The translations under genes and the position numbers were made by a program. Positions 21,000 to 31,703 of a stretch of DNA of 64,000 bases are shown here, one piece after another; the first letter of the stretch is position 1; each line of letters starts with the position of its first letter. Below the pieces are notes generated by a model that did no database searches, was not told the DNA's origin, and saw only the letters and a list, made by a program, of their open reading frames with translations. The DNA is from Prorocentrum cordatum (taxonomy: Eukaryota; Sar; Dinophyceae; Prorocentrales; Prorocentraceae), in the NCBI GenBank assembly GCA_963575745.1, contig CAUYUJ010018294.1:663043-727042 (forward strand), written 5' to 3'.

Positions 21000-21140
21000 C
21001 TCCTCCGACTCATCCTCTTCCTCCCTCGTCCTCCTCCTCCTCCTCCTCCTCCTCATCTGCCTCCTCCTCCTCCTCCTCCTCCTCCGCCTCCTCCTCCACC
21101 TCCTCAACCTCCGTCTCCTCCTCCGCCTCCTCTTCCCCTT
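21000..21140 (+). repeat. CCT trinucleotide tract
   Basis: CCT run with scattered A and G interruptions. No gene. Confidence 0.9.
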
Positions 21141-21189
21141 GCGCTACCCTTCCCCTGAGGTAAGGGGCCATGAGTGTAACCCCAGCTCT

Positions 21190-21560
21190 TTCCCCAGGAC
21201 TGGCTTCAGATGGACCCAGGATGGCTTCAGAGAGGCCCTCAGGAGGCCGTCCAGATGGCCACAGGAGGACCCCAAGACGGCCAAACAATCACCCCCAGAC
21301 GGCTCAAGATCGACTCAAGCGGGCCTCACGACGATCACAAGACGCCGCTCAGACGGCCCCAAGTCCAACGGAGCTCGGGAGAACCATCGCACCCAAGACG
21401 GCCTGGAGACCCTCGACGAGCCCCCACGGGGCCTCAAGCGGCCTCAAGGACACCAGGAAACTCCTCAGACCTCCCCCCACCCAAACAAAAACACAACGCG
21501 AAAGCCATGCAACGGCACGGATGCGCCCTGCTACACCACCGCAGAACCGCTTTCTAGACG
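21190..21560 (+). repeat. GACGGCC/CCTCAAGA low-complexity tandem sequence
   Basis: Irregular 18-30 bp units such as CCAGACGGCTCAAGA and CAGACGGCCCCAAG. It is the same vocabulary, reverse-complemented, as the 51830-53030 array, and is shared with 3240-3460 and 36905-37085. Confidence 0.7.
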
Positions 21561-21963
21561 ACCCCAAGGTAGTTATACCGATCCTACTCGGAGGCATCAT
21601 AAGAACCTGCATACACGTCGATGCTTGGACTGCACGGCGTCGGGGTTTGCCGCGTGCAGCTGAATAACCGAGACGTGCACACATGGTCAAGCGCGACGTG
21701 CGAAGCAGACGAGGGTAGCTCGACGCGACACCAAGCTCACAAGCAGCTGCCCCTGCGAGCCTGTTTGGTCCGACCGCACACCCACAACACACAAACCCGA
21801 GAGTAGGAACCGGGAGACCGAAAAAGGGAAACACCCGAAACCAGAACCTGGACACTGCCCCCCTTCCTGCTGGCCGAAACCAGTGCTGGGCCACCACAGA
21901 CCCCCCGCTGGCTCCGAGACGCAGCGCTCTCTCTTTTTGTGTTTTTTGTTTTTTGTTGTTGTT

Positions 21964-21964
21964 T

Positions 21965-21996
<32 letters not shown>

Positions 21997-22022
21997 GATG
22001 TGTGCCTCTCTCCCTCTCTCTC
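21964..22022 (+). repeat. TC and TA microsatellite
   Basis: TCTCTC run, then TATATA, then TCTCTC again. Confidence 0.9.
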
Positions 22023-22425
22023 GACCTGCCCCTCTGCCGCTCCCTTCCCGCTGCATGCCCGTCGCGTCGGGGCGCCCGCGCCCAGGACGCGTGGGGCTCC
22101 GCCTCTCCTGCACGGCCGCTGCCAGCTCCGCCTCCCCACGTCGCCCTCCTCCGCTGCGGCGTCCGAGCCCGCCCTGCAGCCGAGGCGAGGCCGAGATCGA
22201 GCCCGTGCGGCGGCAGAGCGGGCCCCCATCCCCAACGGACGGAAAAACTGCAGAGACGTACATGGACAATCGCGTGTCACTACTCGCAAAGTAACTGTTC
22301 GCAACTGGCATGGGTCCGCCGCGAGGGGACTTACGATACATTACGTCGAGGCAGACGTTTTGTTTTTCGGACGTTTTCGAGTAGGCACTTTGCGAGTAGT
22401 GGAACGCGCTCAGCGGGTAAACTTT

Positions 22426-22566
22426 CGGAGCTCCGCGCAGATCTCTTGGATCTGCGCTGGGGCCCCCTGGCGGCGCCCCTGGCGGCGCCAGGGAGGGCTC
22501 TGCGCGCCAGGGAAAGGGGGGGGATCTATAGCGCAGATCCGAGAAATCCGCGCGAAGCTCCGAAAA
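22426..22566. repeat. Foldback element FB2, copy 2
   Basis: Left arm 22426-22458 (CGGAGCTCCGCGCAGATC then TCTTGGATCTGCGCT) pairs with the right arm 22530-22566 with about four mismatches. The centre is GGCGGCGCC-rich and shares GCGCGCCAGG with copy 1. No clear target duplication. Confidence 0.82.
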
Positions 22567-22679
22567 TTGGTGATGCTTCTGCCATGACTTCTTCCCCGAC
22601 GAATCCCGCCAGCTCGGCGTCGAGCCGAGACGGCGCGGCGGCCGAAGGGGCCCGGACGCCGAACGGAGCCCCGCTGCAT

Positions 22680-22965
22680 GCGTGCGGAGGACGGGGGCGG
22701 GCGCGCCTGCACCCGCTCCAGGCATGCTCCCGGCCATGCCTGGCATCCCCCCGCACATGCCCCCCTGCTGCATGCCGCCGCCGGGCATCCCTGGCATGCC
22801 GCCTCCCGGCATGCTGCCGGGCATGCCGCCGCCGGGCATGCCGCCGGGCATCATCCCCCCGCCAGGCATGCCAGGCATGCCGCCGCAGGGCATGCCGCCG
22901 GGCATGCAGCCGCCAGGTGGCATGGCCTCGGTCTCTGGCGGGACCGGCCGGGCGACTGCCATCGG
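22680..22965 (-). other. GGMP-rich coding patch
   Basis: The minus strand encodes repeated GGMPGGGMPG-type sequence followed by a Pro/Arg-rich stretch that runs into FB2. The frame is open for 326 codons (22962 to 21982), but most of it crosses the foldback element and a GC-rich region, so only the repeat patch is credible as former coding sequence. Confidence 0.3.
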
Positions 22966-22969
22966 ACAG

Positions 22970-24040
22970 GCGGGTGTGGCTGCGCGATCTGAACCGAGGC
23001 CAGGTCCGTGATCGTGCCTATCTTCGAGGCCCCATTTTGTATCCGCCAGCCAGTCAGGTCCTCCCTCACTTCTCCTGCTCCCTCCTGCGGGCGAGCGGGG
23101 AGGGATGGGAGCCCCCTGTCAGTCTAACGCATCGCGGCCCATCTCATGTGATTTGTTTGGGGGGAGATGGGGAAGCAGAGGCGAAGGGGGAAGGCACGAG
23201 GAACACCCAGCCGATCTACACTTCAATGTGACCACCGCTGGCTGCAGGAGTGGAGCCTGGAGCGATTACGACCTTTGCCAAGCTCATGTGATCCTGATCG
23301 TCGGACCAGAGCACGACTGAGGGCATCGCGGCAGCCGCAGGGGCCTCCGGGCAGAGCCAACTCCCCCCTGCCTCCCTCAGTCCGCTATCTCAACCGATGC
23401 CACGTACATGAGGGCACGCTGTGCATCCCCTCGCCCCTCTGTGTGCGTGGGAAGCTGAGCGCGCACACGAAGACACCAGTCCGAGACACCTGTCGTCGAC
23501 CCACCCCCTTCGCATGTACTCACCTTGCCGCCTCTTTTCCCAAGTGCGATGTGAACTACAAAGGGCATGGCACATCGATGAAGTCCCAACCTGGGCCCCT
23601 GGGACTCTAGCTCTAGCTACAAGTGCATCAAACCAGCAGTTCGCCAAGGTCGAGCCCCGAACTGCGGAGAGACTGCGCTGCAAGTGCCGGCACCAAGGCC
23701 GAGGCACCCGCCATGAGAGCGGCTAACTAAGCATGCACGGCCTACCACCTCTTCGAATTCGGTGTACTATACGAGCTGGGCGCACTTCACCTCGACAGGC
23801 TGAGTCTGCCGGCGCTCACAGCTCGCGCGCTCCAGCCTCTGTTGCGCGACCTCGCGGGAAGGGGACACTGCGAGCAGCCCGCCAGTGTAGCCACACGCCT
23901 TTTTGTGCAAGCCACCCGGGACCAGACCCGGCGGGCGCATGCCCGCAACCAACCGCGGCCGCGACCCTCTCGCGAAGAGGAAAAAACACGCAATTCGTTC
24001 CTCGACTTGGAACGGGTAGAGGTTCTTGGAGAAGCCAAGG
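22970..24040. other. Unique sequence, no supportable gene
   Basis: Mixed composition. Several ORFs of 70-150 codons occur on both strands without motifs. Nothing can be assigned. Confidence 0.35.
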
Positions 24041-24044
24041 GATC

Positions 24045-24192
24045 CGGATGTGCTCCCCAGACCTCTCCCAGGGTGCGCTCTAATCAGAGCTTCGAGACGG
24101 ATCCAGCCACGGCGACGAGGGCCTCGCAAGAGGGCCAAACAGGCGAAAACGATGCAAATGCAGCGGCATCGGTACCTCTTCCTCCTCGGACC
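24045..24192 (+). repeat. Dispersed repeat, copy 1 (partner at 26068-26205)
   Basis: Shares CCCAGACCTCTCCCAGGGTG or a near variant, then CGTTCTGACCAGA or a variant, ATCCAGC.GGCGACGAGG and GAAAACGA, with 26068-26205 in the same order and orientation. Confidence 0.7.
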
Positions 24193-24569
24193 CAGAGATC
24201 CGACGGCGCGAACTGATGACAATATAACGGAAAACCGCGACTTGAGCCCTGAACCCTAACCCAAATCTCCCTGTTCCATTCCCCAAGCCGGGCCGAGCTG
24301 TGAGGGTCCCGGGGGCCCGCAGTCACGCGAACAAGCGCCTGGCGCGAAGACCCACTGCAACGCCCAGGATCTCAGGCGAGCTCTGCCCACCCCCGAACCT
24401 CGCTGGGCGAGGCGGCCTCGGCGGCGCGGTCCGCGATCCCGCCCCCGGGCGGGCGCTCGGGGGACCGCTCGGGGGCTGCCGACGGCTGCGGCGCAGCGCC
24501 CGGGCCGCGAGGGCCGGCGGGGGCCGGGGCCTCCGCCGCCAGGGCCGCCTCGAGGGGGCTCCGCGGGGC

Positions 24570-24902
24570 GGTGCGTCGGAGGAGGAGGCGGAGGAGGAGG
24601 AGAGGAGGAGGAGGAGGAGGAGGAGGAGGAGAAGGGAGGGGAGGAGGGAGGAGGGAGGGAGGGAGGGAGGGAGGGAGGGAGGGAGGGAGGGAGGGAGGGA
24701 GGAGGAGGAGGAGGAGGAGGAGGAGGAGGAGGAGGAGGCGGAGGAGGAGGAGGGAGGAGGAGGAAGGGAGGGAGGGAGGGAGGAGGGGAGGGAGGGACGG
24801 AGGAGGAGGAGGGAGGAGGAGGAGGAGGAGGAGGAGGAGAAGGCGGAGGAGGAGGAGGAGGAGGAGGAGGAGGAGGAGGAGGAGGAGGAGGAGGAGGGGG
24901 GC
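24570..24902 (+). repeat. AGG and GGGA purine tract
   Basis: About 330 bp of near-pure purine: AGG runs with a GGGA tetranucleotide stretch (24655-24702) in the middle. Poly-Glu, poly-Arg, poly-Ser and poly-Leu ORFs here are artefacts. Confidence 0.95.
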
Positions 24903-25313
24903 AGAGATGGAGGGGAAAAGGCAGGGGCAGTGACGAGAACTGAACTCCGAAACGTCGTGGTGATCTTGGTCAGCGTCCACTCGTGGATCATCATCGCAGA
25001 TCGGCACGGCTGGCATGGACCATGACCAAGATCGGCATCGACAAGATCCCGCGACATCTTGGTCCTGGTCCCAGTGCTTCTACCCTCGAAGTGAGAAGTT
25101 TTTACGATGGGCGAAAGTTGAGGCCAGGCTTGTTGCGTTCCTCGGGCGAAGAAAGTATGAGTGCGCTGGCGTGGGCATGTGGTGATAAGTTAAGGTCGCT
25201 ACCAATGCGGGTGCAAGAGATGTTGAAAGAAATGGTCGAAGATTAGGTGCCCATGAGGGCGCGGAGTTACTAAACCGGCAGAGTGAGAGAAGGGCAGGCC
25301 TTCTCCAGAAGGT

Positions 25314-25393
25314 GGCGGCATTCGAACCCTACCCCCACCAACCATCGATTCTCCTGAATCGATGGGAGGCGGGGGTCGGGTTCGGATTTCGCC
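25314..25393. other. 80-bp foldback hairpin
   Basis: Two 38-base arms separated by the 4-base loop TCCT. 31 of 38 positions pair, including ATCGATTC with GAATCGAT at the tip. A third, partial arm copy (GAGCCCTACCCCCGCCGCCC then ATCGAG) follows at 25410-25440. It could be a tiny foldback element or a structured RNA. Confidence 0.7.
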
Positions 25394-25459
25394 ACGTGTT
25401 CGACGAATTCCGAGCCCTACCCCCGCCGCCCATCGAGTTGCCTGAATCGTTGATCGGCG

Positions 25460-25575
25460 AAGCTTCTTAGAAGTCTTCCAGCCTTCTGCATGAGAAAGCC
25501 CCTCTGGCTTCGGAGAAGGCTCAGAAGGCTTCTCAGAGGGCCAGAAGCCTTCCGAGTCTTCTGAGAAGGCCCACT
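25460..25575. repeat. Cluster of TTCTNAGAAG palindromes
   Basis: GCTTCTTAGAAG, GGCTTCTCAGAGG and CTTCTGAGAAGGCC recur within about 110 bp, like the arms of FB1. Confidence 0.65.
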
Positions 25576-26400
25576 CCCTCTGACTTCTGGGTGCGCCGCC
25601 GAGTGAGACGAAGCCAGGACAGGGACAACATCAGAGTTCTGGGACGCTCTGGAGCGATTCGTCCTGGACCTGGGCCCGCTCGTCAGCGACGGGGATCCGC
25701 GGAGAGGGGTGATGTTTCTCCGGCCAGCAGCTTGGCGACGACCCTCCAACGACGACGGCGGCCCTCCGACGGCGACCCTCCTGTGCGACGACGACGACGA
25801 CGACCTCCTCCTTCACCTTCTCCTGATCCGCCGCCTCCCGCGCCCTGTCCGACGACGGCGACAACGACGACGACGGCGGCGGCGGCGGCGGCGAGAACCC
25901 CTGGGCCTCGAGTAGGCAGGCCAGCGGCGGCGGGGCCAGCAGCACCGCCGCCGGGATCGACCGGTCGGCGAACTTGCCCATGAGGCTGGCGGCCCGCTCG
26001 CCGCGCGAGGCGGCGAACTCCGCCCACCGCGCGCGCACCTCGGGGGAGACCCCAAGGTACCGATACCGCTACTCCCCGGACCTCTCCCGGGGTGCGTTCT
26101 GACCAGAATTTCGAAGCGAATCCAGCGGTGGCGACGAGGACAGCCCAGGAGGCCGAGAAAAGGGAAAACGAGGCAAGGGTAGAGGTATGGGTACCTTTTT
26201 TTCCTCCTCCTGAACCTCGGCCGCGCACTCGGCGACCAGGCGGGCCGGGGGGGCCTCCGCCGCGCCCTCGGCGGCCAGCCCGACGTCCTCGCGGGGCGGA
26301 GGGGAGGCCCCTCGGCGCGGCCCCTGGCGCGGCGCTCGGCCGCCGCCAGAGGCCCTCGGCGGCCCTCCCTGACGCGGACGACCTCTCCCTCCCCCTCCCC
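25576..26400. other. GC-rich sequence including a dispersed repeat
   Basis: 26068-26205 is the partner of 24045-24192. A GAC/CGA-rich stretch lies at 25730-25890. ORFs on both strands are compositional. The block ends at the scaffold gap. Confidence 0.4.
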
Positions 26401-26500
26401 NNNNNNNNNNNNNNNNNNNNNNNNNNNNNNNNNNNNNNNNNNNNNNNNNNNNNNNNNNNNNNNNNNNNNNNNNNNNNNNNNNNNNNNNNNNNNNNNNNNN
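26401..26500. other. Assembly gap (100 N)
   Basis: Exactly 100 unknown bases, the usual convention for a scaffold join of unknown length. The GTGTGTGG repeat on its right edge probably caused the break. Confidence 0.99.
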
Positions 26501-26862
26501 GTGTGTGGTGTGCGGGTGTGTGGGTGTGTGGGTGTGTGGGTGAGTGGGTGTGTGGGTGTGTGGGTGTGTGGGTGTGTGGGTGTGTGGTGTGTGGGTGTGT
26601 GGGTGTGTGGGTGTGTGGGTGTGTGGGTGTGTGGGTGTGTGGGTGTGTGGTTGTGTGGGTGTGTGGGTGTGTGGGTGTGTGGGTGTGTGGGTGTGTGGGT
26701 GTGTGGGTGTGTGGGTGTGTGGGTGTGTGGGTGTGTGGGTGTGTGGGTGTGTGGGTGTGTGGGTGTGTGGGTGTGTGGGTGTGTGTGGGTGTGTGGGTGT
26801 GTGTGTGTGTGTAAGTGTGTGTGTGTGTGTGTGTCTGTCTGTGTGTGTGTGTGTGTGTGTGT
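26501..26862 (+). repeat. GTGTGTGG octamer array grading into GT repeats
   Basis: About 35 units of GTGTGTGG, ending in pure GT dinucleotides with TCTGTC interruptions. It is truncated by the gap, so the true length is unknown. Confidence 0.95.
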
Positions 26863-26999
26863 GGGGGCCTTCTGCGGATGCCTTCGTCTCCGCCCTCCTG
26901 GCTCATCGCTCGTGCACGTTCGAGAGAGTGCCCGACGGTGGAGCTGGACAGCTGCATGGGGCAGCTTGTGCGGCCCCCCTCTCCAATTCGGTGCCGCCC

Positions 27000-27531
27000 C
27001 CCACCCCCGCCCATCCCTCCCTTGGAGGGGAGCACGTCTCCGCAAGCATCTGCGCAGGGCGCGGCCGCCAGGAATAGGCAACCACAAGTAAGCCCTACCC
27101 CCGCATGCCAGATTTCTATGCCAAACACTTGGCAGGGGCTCAGAATTTGAGGCAATGTCTGCAGCCAACGGAACGCCTGATACCCTGGCGTCGATTGGAC
27201 CCGCAGGTGCGAGGCGGAAACTCATCCAGAATCCATGAAAACCATCGCCTGGAGGATTGAACCACAGGGACCGGCCCCCCCGCGGTGGTCAGGGAAAAAA
27301 AAACCCACCTCGGAATTGTGGGCAGGGCCCGCACGTGGTCGCAGGAGGCCGCTACGCCCCGGGCCCTACGCGCGCTTCCGCCCCGGGACGGAGCGGAGCG
27401 GCTCTGGGCACCTGCGCACCGGCTTCCTGGCCTGGCGACGGGTCGGCAAGAGATCGGGGGGGCCTCTCGGGACACACTGTCCGCTCTGGTCGGGTCGGCC
27501 CACAAGCTCCACCGTGCCCCCGAGCTTCTCA
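27000..27531 (-). other. Region 3' of the cyclin coding exon
   Basis: May contain the last cyclin exon and 3' untranslated region, but no convincing exon was found. Small plus-strand ORFs at 27075-27245 have ordinary amino-acid content and no recognisable motif. Confidence 0.3.
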
Positions 27532-28882
27532 GCCGAGGCTCCCACCCGAGCTCTGCGAGGCACGACTCTGGCCTCCCTTGCTCCACGGGTTCTTGCCCCC
27601 GTCCTCGAGCAGCGCGCGGGACAGCCTCGGGGCCGCGCGCAGGGCGCACAGCGCCAGGAAGAGCGCCGCGGCCGCCAGCACGAGGTGCGGGTAGCGGTAG
27701 CTCAAGTGCGCGTCGAAGAGCGAAAGCTGCAGCAGGAAGCCGGCCAGCCGGCGGAGCGGGCACCGGCCCATGGCCTGCTCGGCGGAGCCCGCCGCGAGCG
27801 GCACCGCGAGCGCCTCGAGGAAATCCAGCGGCGAGGGCGCGGAGACGTCGTAGTTCAGCGCCCGGAGCACCTGGTACTCCATCGCCAGGATCTCTTCGAA
27901 GGGGACCTGCTGCCGGCACAGGTGCAGGAGCAGGTCCCGCATGGGGGTGCTGAAGCACGGGTCGTCCTTGACAGCGCAGGCCTTCAGGACCGTGCAGATC
28001 ACGGCCATCAAGACCTTCCGCATCCGCTCCATCTGCATGGGCTCGCCCTGCAGGGCGCAGTATCTGTCCAGGAGGAGCACTGTGGAGAAAAACACCGAGT
28101 CGTGGAAGCGCATGACGTCGCACGCCTGCACCAGCCAGCCGAGAACCGACTCGCGGTCAGCGCTGCGCAAGCGCTCGTTGAGCACGGAAACGTCGGGGAC
28201 GAAGCGCTGCGACTCCCGGTGGCAAGATCGCAGGACGCTGTCCACCTGACTTACCCACACGCGACTCGGAAAACAACTTCCTTAATAGCGCTTGGCTGCA
28301 CGGGACCCCAGCCTTCTGAACAACATCGGGGACCAACACCCGCCGACTCTCACTGGCCCCTCTGGCCTCCATGCCATAGCTGGTACACTTACTGAAGTCC
28401 TGGCGCACATTCTGTGGGCTCTACCTGCTGGAAGGCTGCTCCGCAGGGGCCCCGTGGTGCTGCCCAGGATTCTCACTCCAAAGTGGTCCCGCCGAGAGCT
28501 CGCTGCCAAGATCGCTGCTCCCGCTGAGGCCCCGTGGGGATTATTGTCAGAGGTCCACCCGCAGAATTGCTGAGTTACCAATCATTATCCAAGGGACGCG
28601 TCTGCGATCCACTTACAGAAGCCCTGTAGCATTTATACATTTCTCCCATCTACCCAAATGAACACCGGTCTTAAATAGTTCCTGAGACTCGTCTTGCTTG
28701 TGGAATCCCAAATCGGAAGACTCGTCAAAATGCTGCTCTCGCCCACGTCTGCTGGTTGCACCGGTCAAAAATATATCGCTCTCGCTGGTGCTGCAAGATA
28801 GCTTGTGGGGTTCAGGCATTGCCCCTCCCACAAAAGTGCTACTCAAATCATAGAAGGGGGGGCGAACTTCATAACAACCCAT
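27532..28882 (-). CDS. Cyclin (A/B-like cyclin box protein), two exons
   Basis: A regulatory subunit that binds and activates a cyclin-dependent kinase. Exon 1 is 28882-28617 (ATG at 28882, 88 codons plus two bases) and exon 2 runs from 28249 to about 27532. Joined, they give up to 328 residues. The cyclin N-terminal box lies at about residues 120-235: ESVLGWLVQACDVMRF, then LLLDRY (residues 147-152), the conserved Lys at 183 (ACAVKDDP), the conserved Glu at 213 (ILAMEYQVLRAL), and SPLDFLEAL closing the first fold. A C-terminal fold start follows at 255-290 (LAGFLLQLSLFDAHLSYRYP then Ala/Leu-rich helix). The N-terminal 100 residues are Ser/Asp/Glu-rich and may be regulatory; no RxxL destruction box is certain. 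Translation past about residue 305 looks unlike a cyclin, so a further 3' intron is likely; a GGCAAG motif there could be a GC-type donor. Subfamily is uncertain. Confidence 0.82.
28250..28616 (-). other. Intron of the cyclin gene
   Basis: 367 bp with donor GTAAGT directly after exon 1 and acceptor AG before TCAGGTGG of exon 2. The exon 1 frame hits TAA inside the donor, and the exon 2 frame has a TAA about 20 bp upstream of its first possible residues and no ATG, so splicing is needed. Phases agree (two bases plus one) and join exon 1 to the cyclin box in frame. Confidence 0.65.
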
Positions 28883-29119
28883 GTTCCCCAAAAGAGGCCG
28901 CCCTCAAGAGAGCGTCAACTTATAACCCGACCGCCTTAAAATACACAACAGGACTCTTCTCCAGGGCAGTCGGTTAGCAAGGGTGACTTTTTGAAGGAAA
29001 TCACCCAACTCGACCCTTCCCGAAACCCCTCTGGCATGGGGTGGGTCCATGAAAGCATGACACACCCTGTCGACTCGGGCGCAGTCCCCAAGCATGCGAC
29101 GGTTCGCGAAGGGGTGGGT

Positions 29120-29250
29120 GATTGACAACGACGACGACGATGATGACGACGACGACAATGCCGATGACGATGACAACGACGACGTCGACGACGACGAGGA
29201 CAATGACGACGACGCTGACGACGGCGACGACGACGACAAAATGTGTCATC
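29120..29250 (+). repeat. GAC/GAT trinucleotide tract
   Basis: GACGAC and GATGAC runs encoding poly-Asp on plus and poly-Val/Ser on minus. Lies about 240 bp upstream of cyclin exon 1 on the minus strand. Confidence 0.9.
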
Positions 29251-29439
29251 ACAGATTCCAGACGCTTCTTGGCTCAATGTACGGGGGTGCGTCAACACCG
29301 CGGGCGGGCGGGGGGGCGGGCCCCGCCGACTCCCTGGCATCGTTTCCGCGGCAGGGGCGGGGTGGATTGAAACCTTGCAACCAGCGGTCCCCTCCAAAAG
29401 AAGCCCAGCGAGGGTCCGCCGTAGCCGACGACGGTAGCC

Positions 29440-29514
29440 GACGACGGTCGCCGACGGCGGTAGCTGACGGCAACGACGACGACGACGACGGACGACGACA
29501 ACGACGACGATGAG

Positions 29515-29549
<35 letters not shown>

Positions 29550-29865
29550 ACGACGACACGCGACGCTGCGGATACCCACCATGGGAGGGCGGTGTTGTGA
29601 GGGCCCGCCTTCGTCGACGACAACGACGACAATGACGACAATGACGATGACGACGACGGTGAGGACGACGACGACAACGACGGCGACGCGGGGGGGTTGC
29701 TGCGAGTGTCCGCCGTAGTCGACGACGACGGCTGCGACGGCGACGGTAACGGCGACGACGACGACGGCGACTGAAAACAACGACCACAACGGCGACGAAA
29801 AGACGGCGACGACGACGACGGTAGCCGACGACGACGACGACGACGACAGCTGACGACGCGGACGA
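29440..29865 (+). repeat. GAC trinucleotide block
   Basis: GACGACGAC runs broken by GGTAGCCGACGACGG units and other short segments. It is the reverse-complement vocabulary of the GTC tracts at 31915-32450 and 33240-34040. Confidence 0.9.
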
Positions 29866-29874
29866 TGTTGACGA

Positions 29875-30030
29875 CGACTGCACCACAGAGTGCACCACAT
29901 AGATTGCGCCACATAGCTTGCCCCACTTAGACTGCACCACATGGCTTGCGAAACACCGACTGCGCCACTTAGACTGCACCGCGTAGCTTGCACGAGTGCA
30001 CGACATTCACTGTACCACAAAAAGTGTTCG
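29875..30030 (+). repeat. TGCACCACATAG-type short repeat cluster
   Basis: About nine degenerate units of roughly 16-20 bp such as TGCACCACATAGATTGC and TGCGCCACATAGCTTGC. The same motif appears on the far side of the tandem duplication at 34155-34245. Confidence 0.75.
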
Positions 30031-30510
30031 ACATATATTCTCCTTTTTAAAACGAGAATAGACTCTACCCAACCACCCCCGGACATATCCGTTCCCCTGT
30101 CGGGGATGTAAATCATATATGATTCTGGCCACTCGGCCATATTAAATATAAAATCATATCATCCCAGCCAGGCCGGGTTCCCCCCCCTGAGGTTCCCTTG
30201 TAAAAAACACTATGCGGTGACATTTTTTGTTCTAACATAACACGTTTTCGCGAATCCCTTGCAACAAAAACGACGAAGTGCGCACGCGCGCGTCGTCGCG
30301 CGCGCATGCCAAAATCCTTCAAAAACCTTGGTGCCGGAAGGATTTCGCAATCGAACTTCCAAAAACATACAAAACACATGGTTTCGCAATACTGATTTGC
30401 TAAAAAAGTTTCCGCGCGAGCTCTTGCGAAATCTTAAGACAACCATAGGTTTTTCAAGATTTTCATAAAATGCTACCAAATTGGCTTCGCGCGCGCATGT
30501 CGAAATCTGT

Positions 30511-30747
30511 GTGAGAGAGCGTGATCCACCGCCGCTTTACTGTGGAAAATTGCCAACCTTTTCCTCCGGAGCCCGGGGGTCGCCCCCCCCCCCCCCCTCC
30601 GAAAATCCCCCCCCCCTCCCTGCTGGAACCCCTCCCCCCCCCCCCCCCCCCCCCCGCCCCCTCCCCCGGCAAAACCCCCCCCTCCCCTAACCCCTCCCCC
30701 CCCCCCCCCCTCCCGCTCGAAAACCGGGGGGGGTCACTAACGGTTCG

Positions 30748-30785
<38 letters not shown>

Positions 30786-31703
30786 CCCCCCCCCCCCCCC
30801 CCCCCCCCTACTCACCGCCAGCAAACGACTCCCGGTCCCCACCACCGTCCGCATCACATCCCCCACTGGTGTTCCCAGCACCACTGTCCTCACCACCGCT
30901 GTCCCCACTGGTTCCACCACCGCCCCTACTGTCCCCACCAGTGGCCCCACCACTGTCGCACTGTCCCCGCTGTCCCCAGAACTGTTCCCACCACGGTTCC
31001 ACTCTCCCCACTGTCTCCACGGCCCCAACCACTGCCCGACTATCCCCACTGTCCCCACTGTCCCACTGACTCCTCCGCTGTCCCACTGAGCTGTCCCACT
31101 GTTCCCACCACTGTCCCCACTGTCCCCACCACTGTCCCCACTGTACCTCTGTCCCATTGTCCCACCGCCGTCCTCGCCACCGCCTTCACCACTGTCCCCA
31201 CCACCATTGTACCCTCCACTGTCCCACTGTTTCCACCTCATTCCCATTGTCCCCACACCACTGTCCCCACCACCACCGTCACCACCACTGTCCACTGTCC
31301 CCCCCTGTTCCCACCATTGTCCCCACCACTGTCCCCACCACTACCGTCCCCACCACTGTCCCACTGTCCCACTGTCCCCACCACTGTCCCGCTGTCCCCT
31401 CACCACTGTCCCCACCAACACCGTCCCCACCACTGTCCGCACCCCCACTCGGTTTTCGAGGGGGGGGGGGGAACCGGTAGTGACCCCCCCCGGTTTTCCG
31501 GATCCGGAGGGGGGGGGGGGGAGGGGTTCGAACCGGTAGTGACCCCCCCCCCTTTTCATGATGAGCACGGGGGGGGGGGGGGGGAGGGGTTCGAACCGGT
31601 AGTGACCCCCCCCGGTTTTCTGGAGTGTGGGGGGGGGGGAGGGGTTCGAACCGGTAGTGGCCCCCCCCGGTTTTCCGCCAGCAGCGGTACAACACGCTCT
31701 TTC
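30511..31703. mobile_element. 1193-bp insertion with TIRs and 8-bp target duplication
   Basis: Flanked by AAATCTGT at 30503-30510 and 31704-31711; unit B has a single uninterrupted AAATCTGT at 33031-33038. The left end GAGAGAGCGTGATCCACCGC and the complement of the right end GAAAGAGCGTGTTGTACCGC match at 18 of 23 positions. Next to the ends, subterminal inverted repeats carry CGAAAACCGGGG and GGTTCGAACC. The interior is poly-C (over 50 bases at about 30750-30808) and a CCACTGTCCC minisatellite (30830-31440). No transposase is visible. Eight-bp duplications are typical of hAT, P and Merlin elements, but no family is assigned. Confidence 0.85.
30830..31445 (+). repeat. CCACTGTCCC minisatellite inside the insertion
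   Basis: Dozens of degenerate 9-15 bp units of CCACTGTCCCCA type. The right flank (31445-31680) holds four units of about 70 bp with CGGTTTTC, poly-C/poly-G and GGTTCGAACCGGTAGTG. Confidence 0.9.

Noticed and set aside
24246-24262. CCCTAACCC as a telomere repeat
   Set aside because: A single partial unit, not an array.
26501-27091. Cys/Val/Gly-rich ORFs over the GTGTGTGG array
   Set aside because: Direct translation of an octamer repeat next to a scaffold gap.
27075-27245. Small plus-strand ORFs starting MPDFYAKHLAG and MSAANGTPDTLAS
   Set aside because: Ordinary composition but 28-52 codons, overlapping each other in different frames and lying in the probable 3' region of the cyclin gene; no domain recognised.
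30700-31680. GGTTCGAACC as a tRNA-type B box, several copies
   Set aside because: It lies inside poly-C/poly-G repeats at equal spacing, with no A box or cloverleaf.
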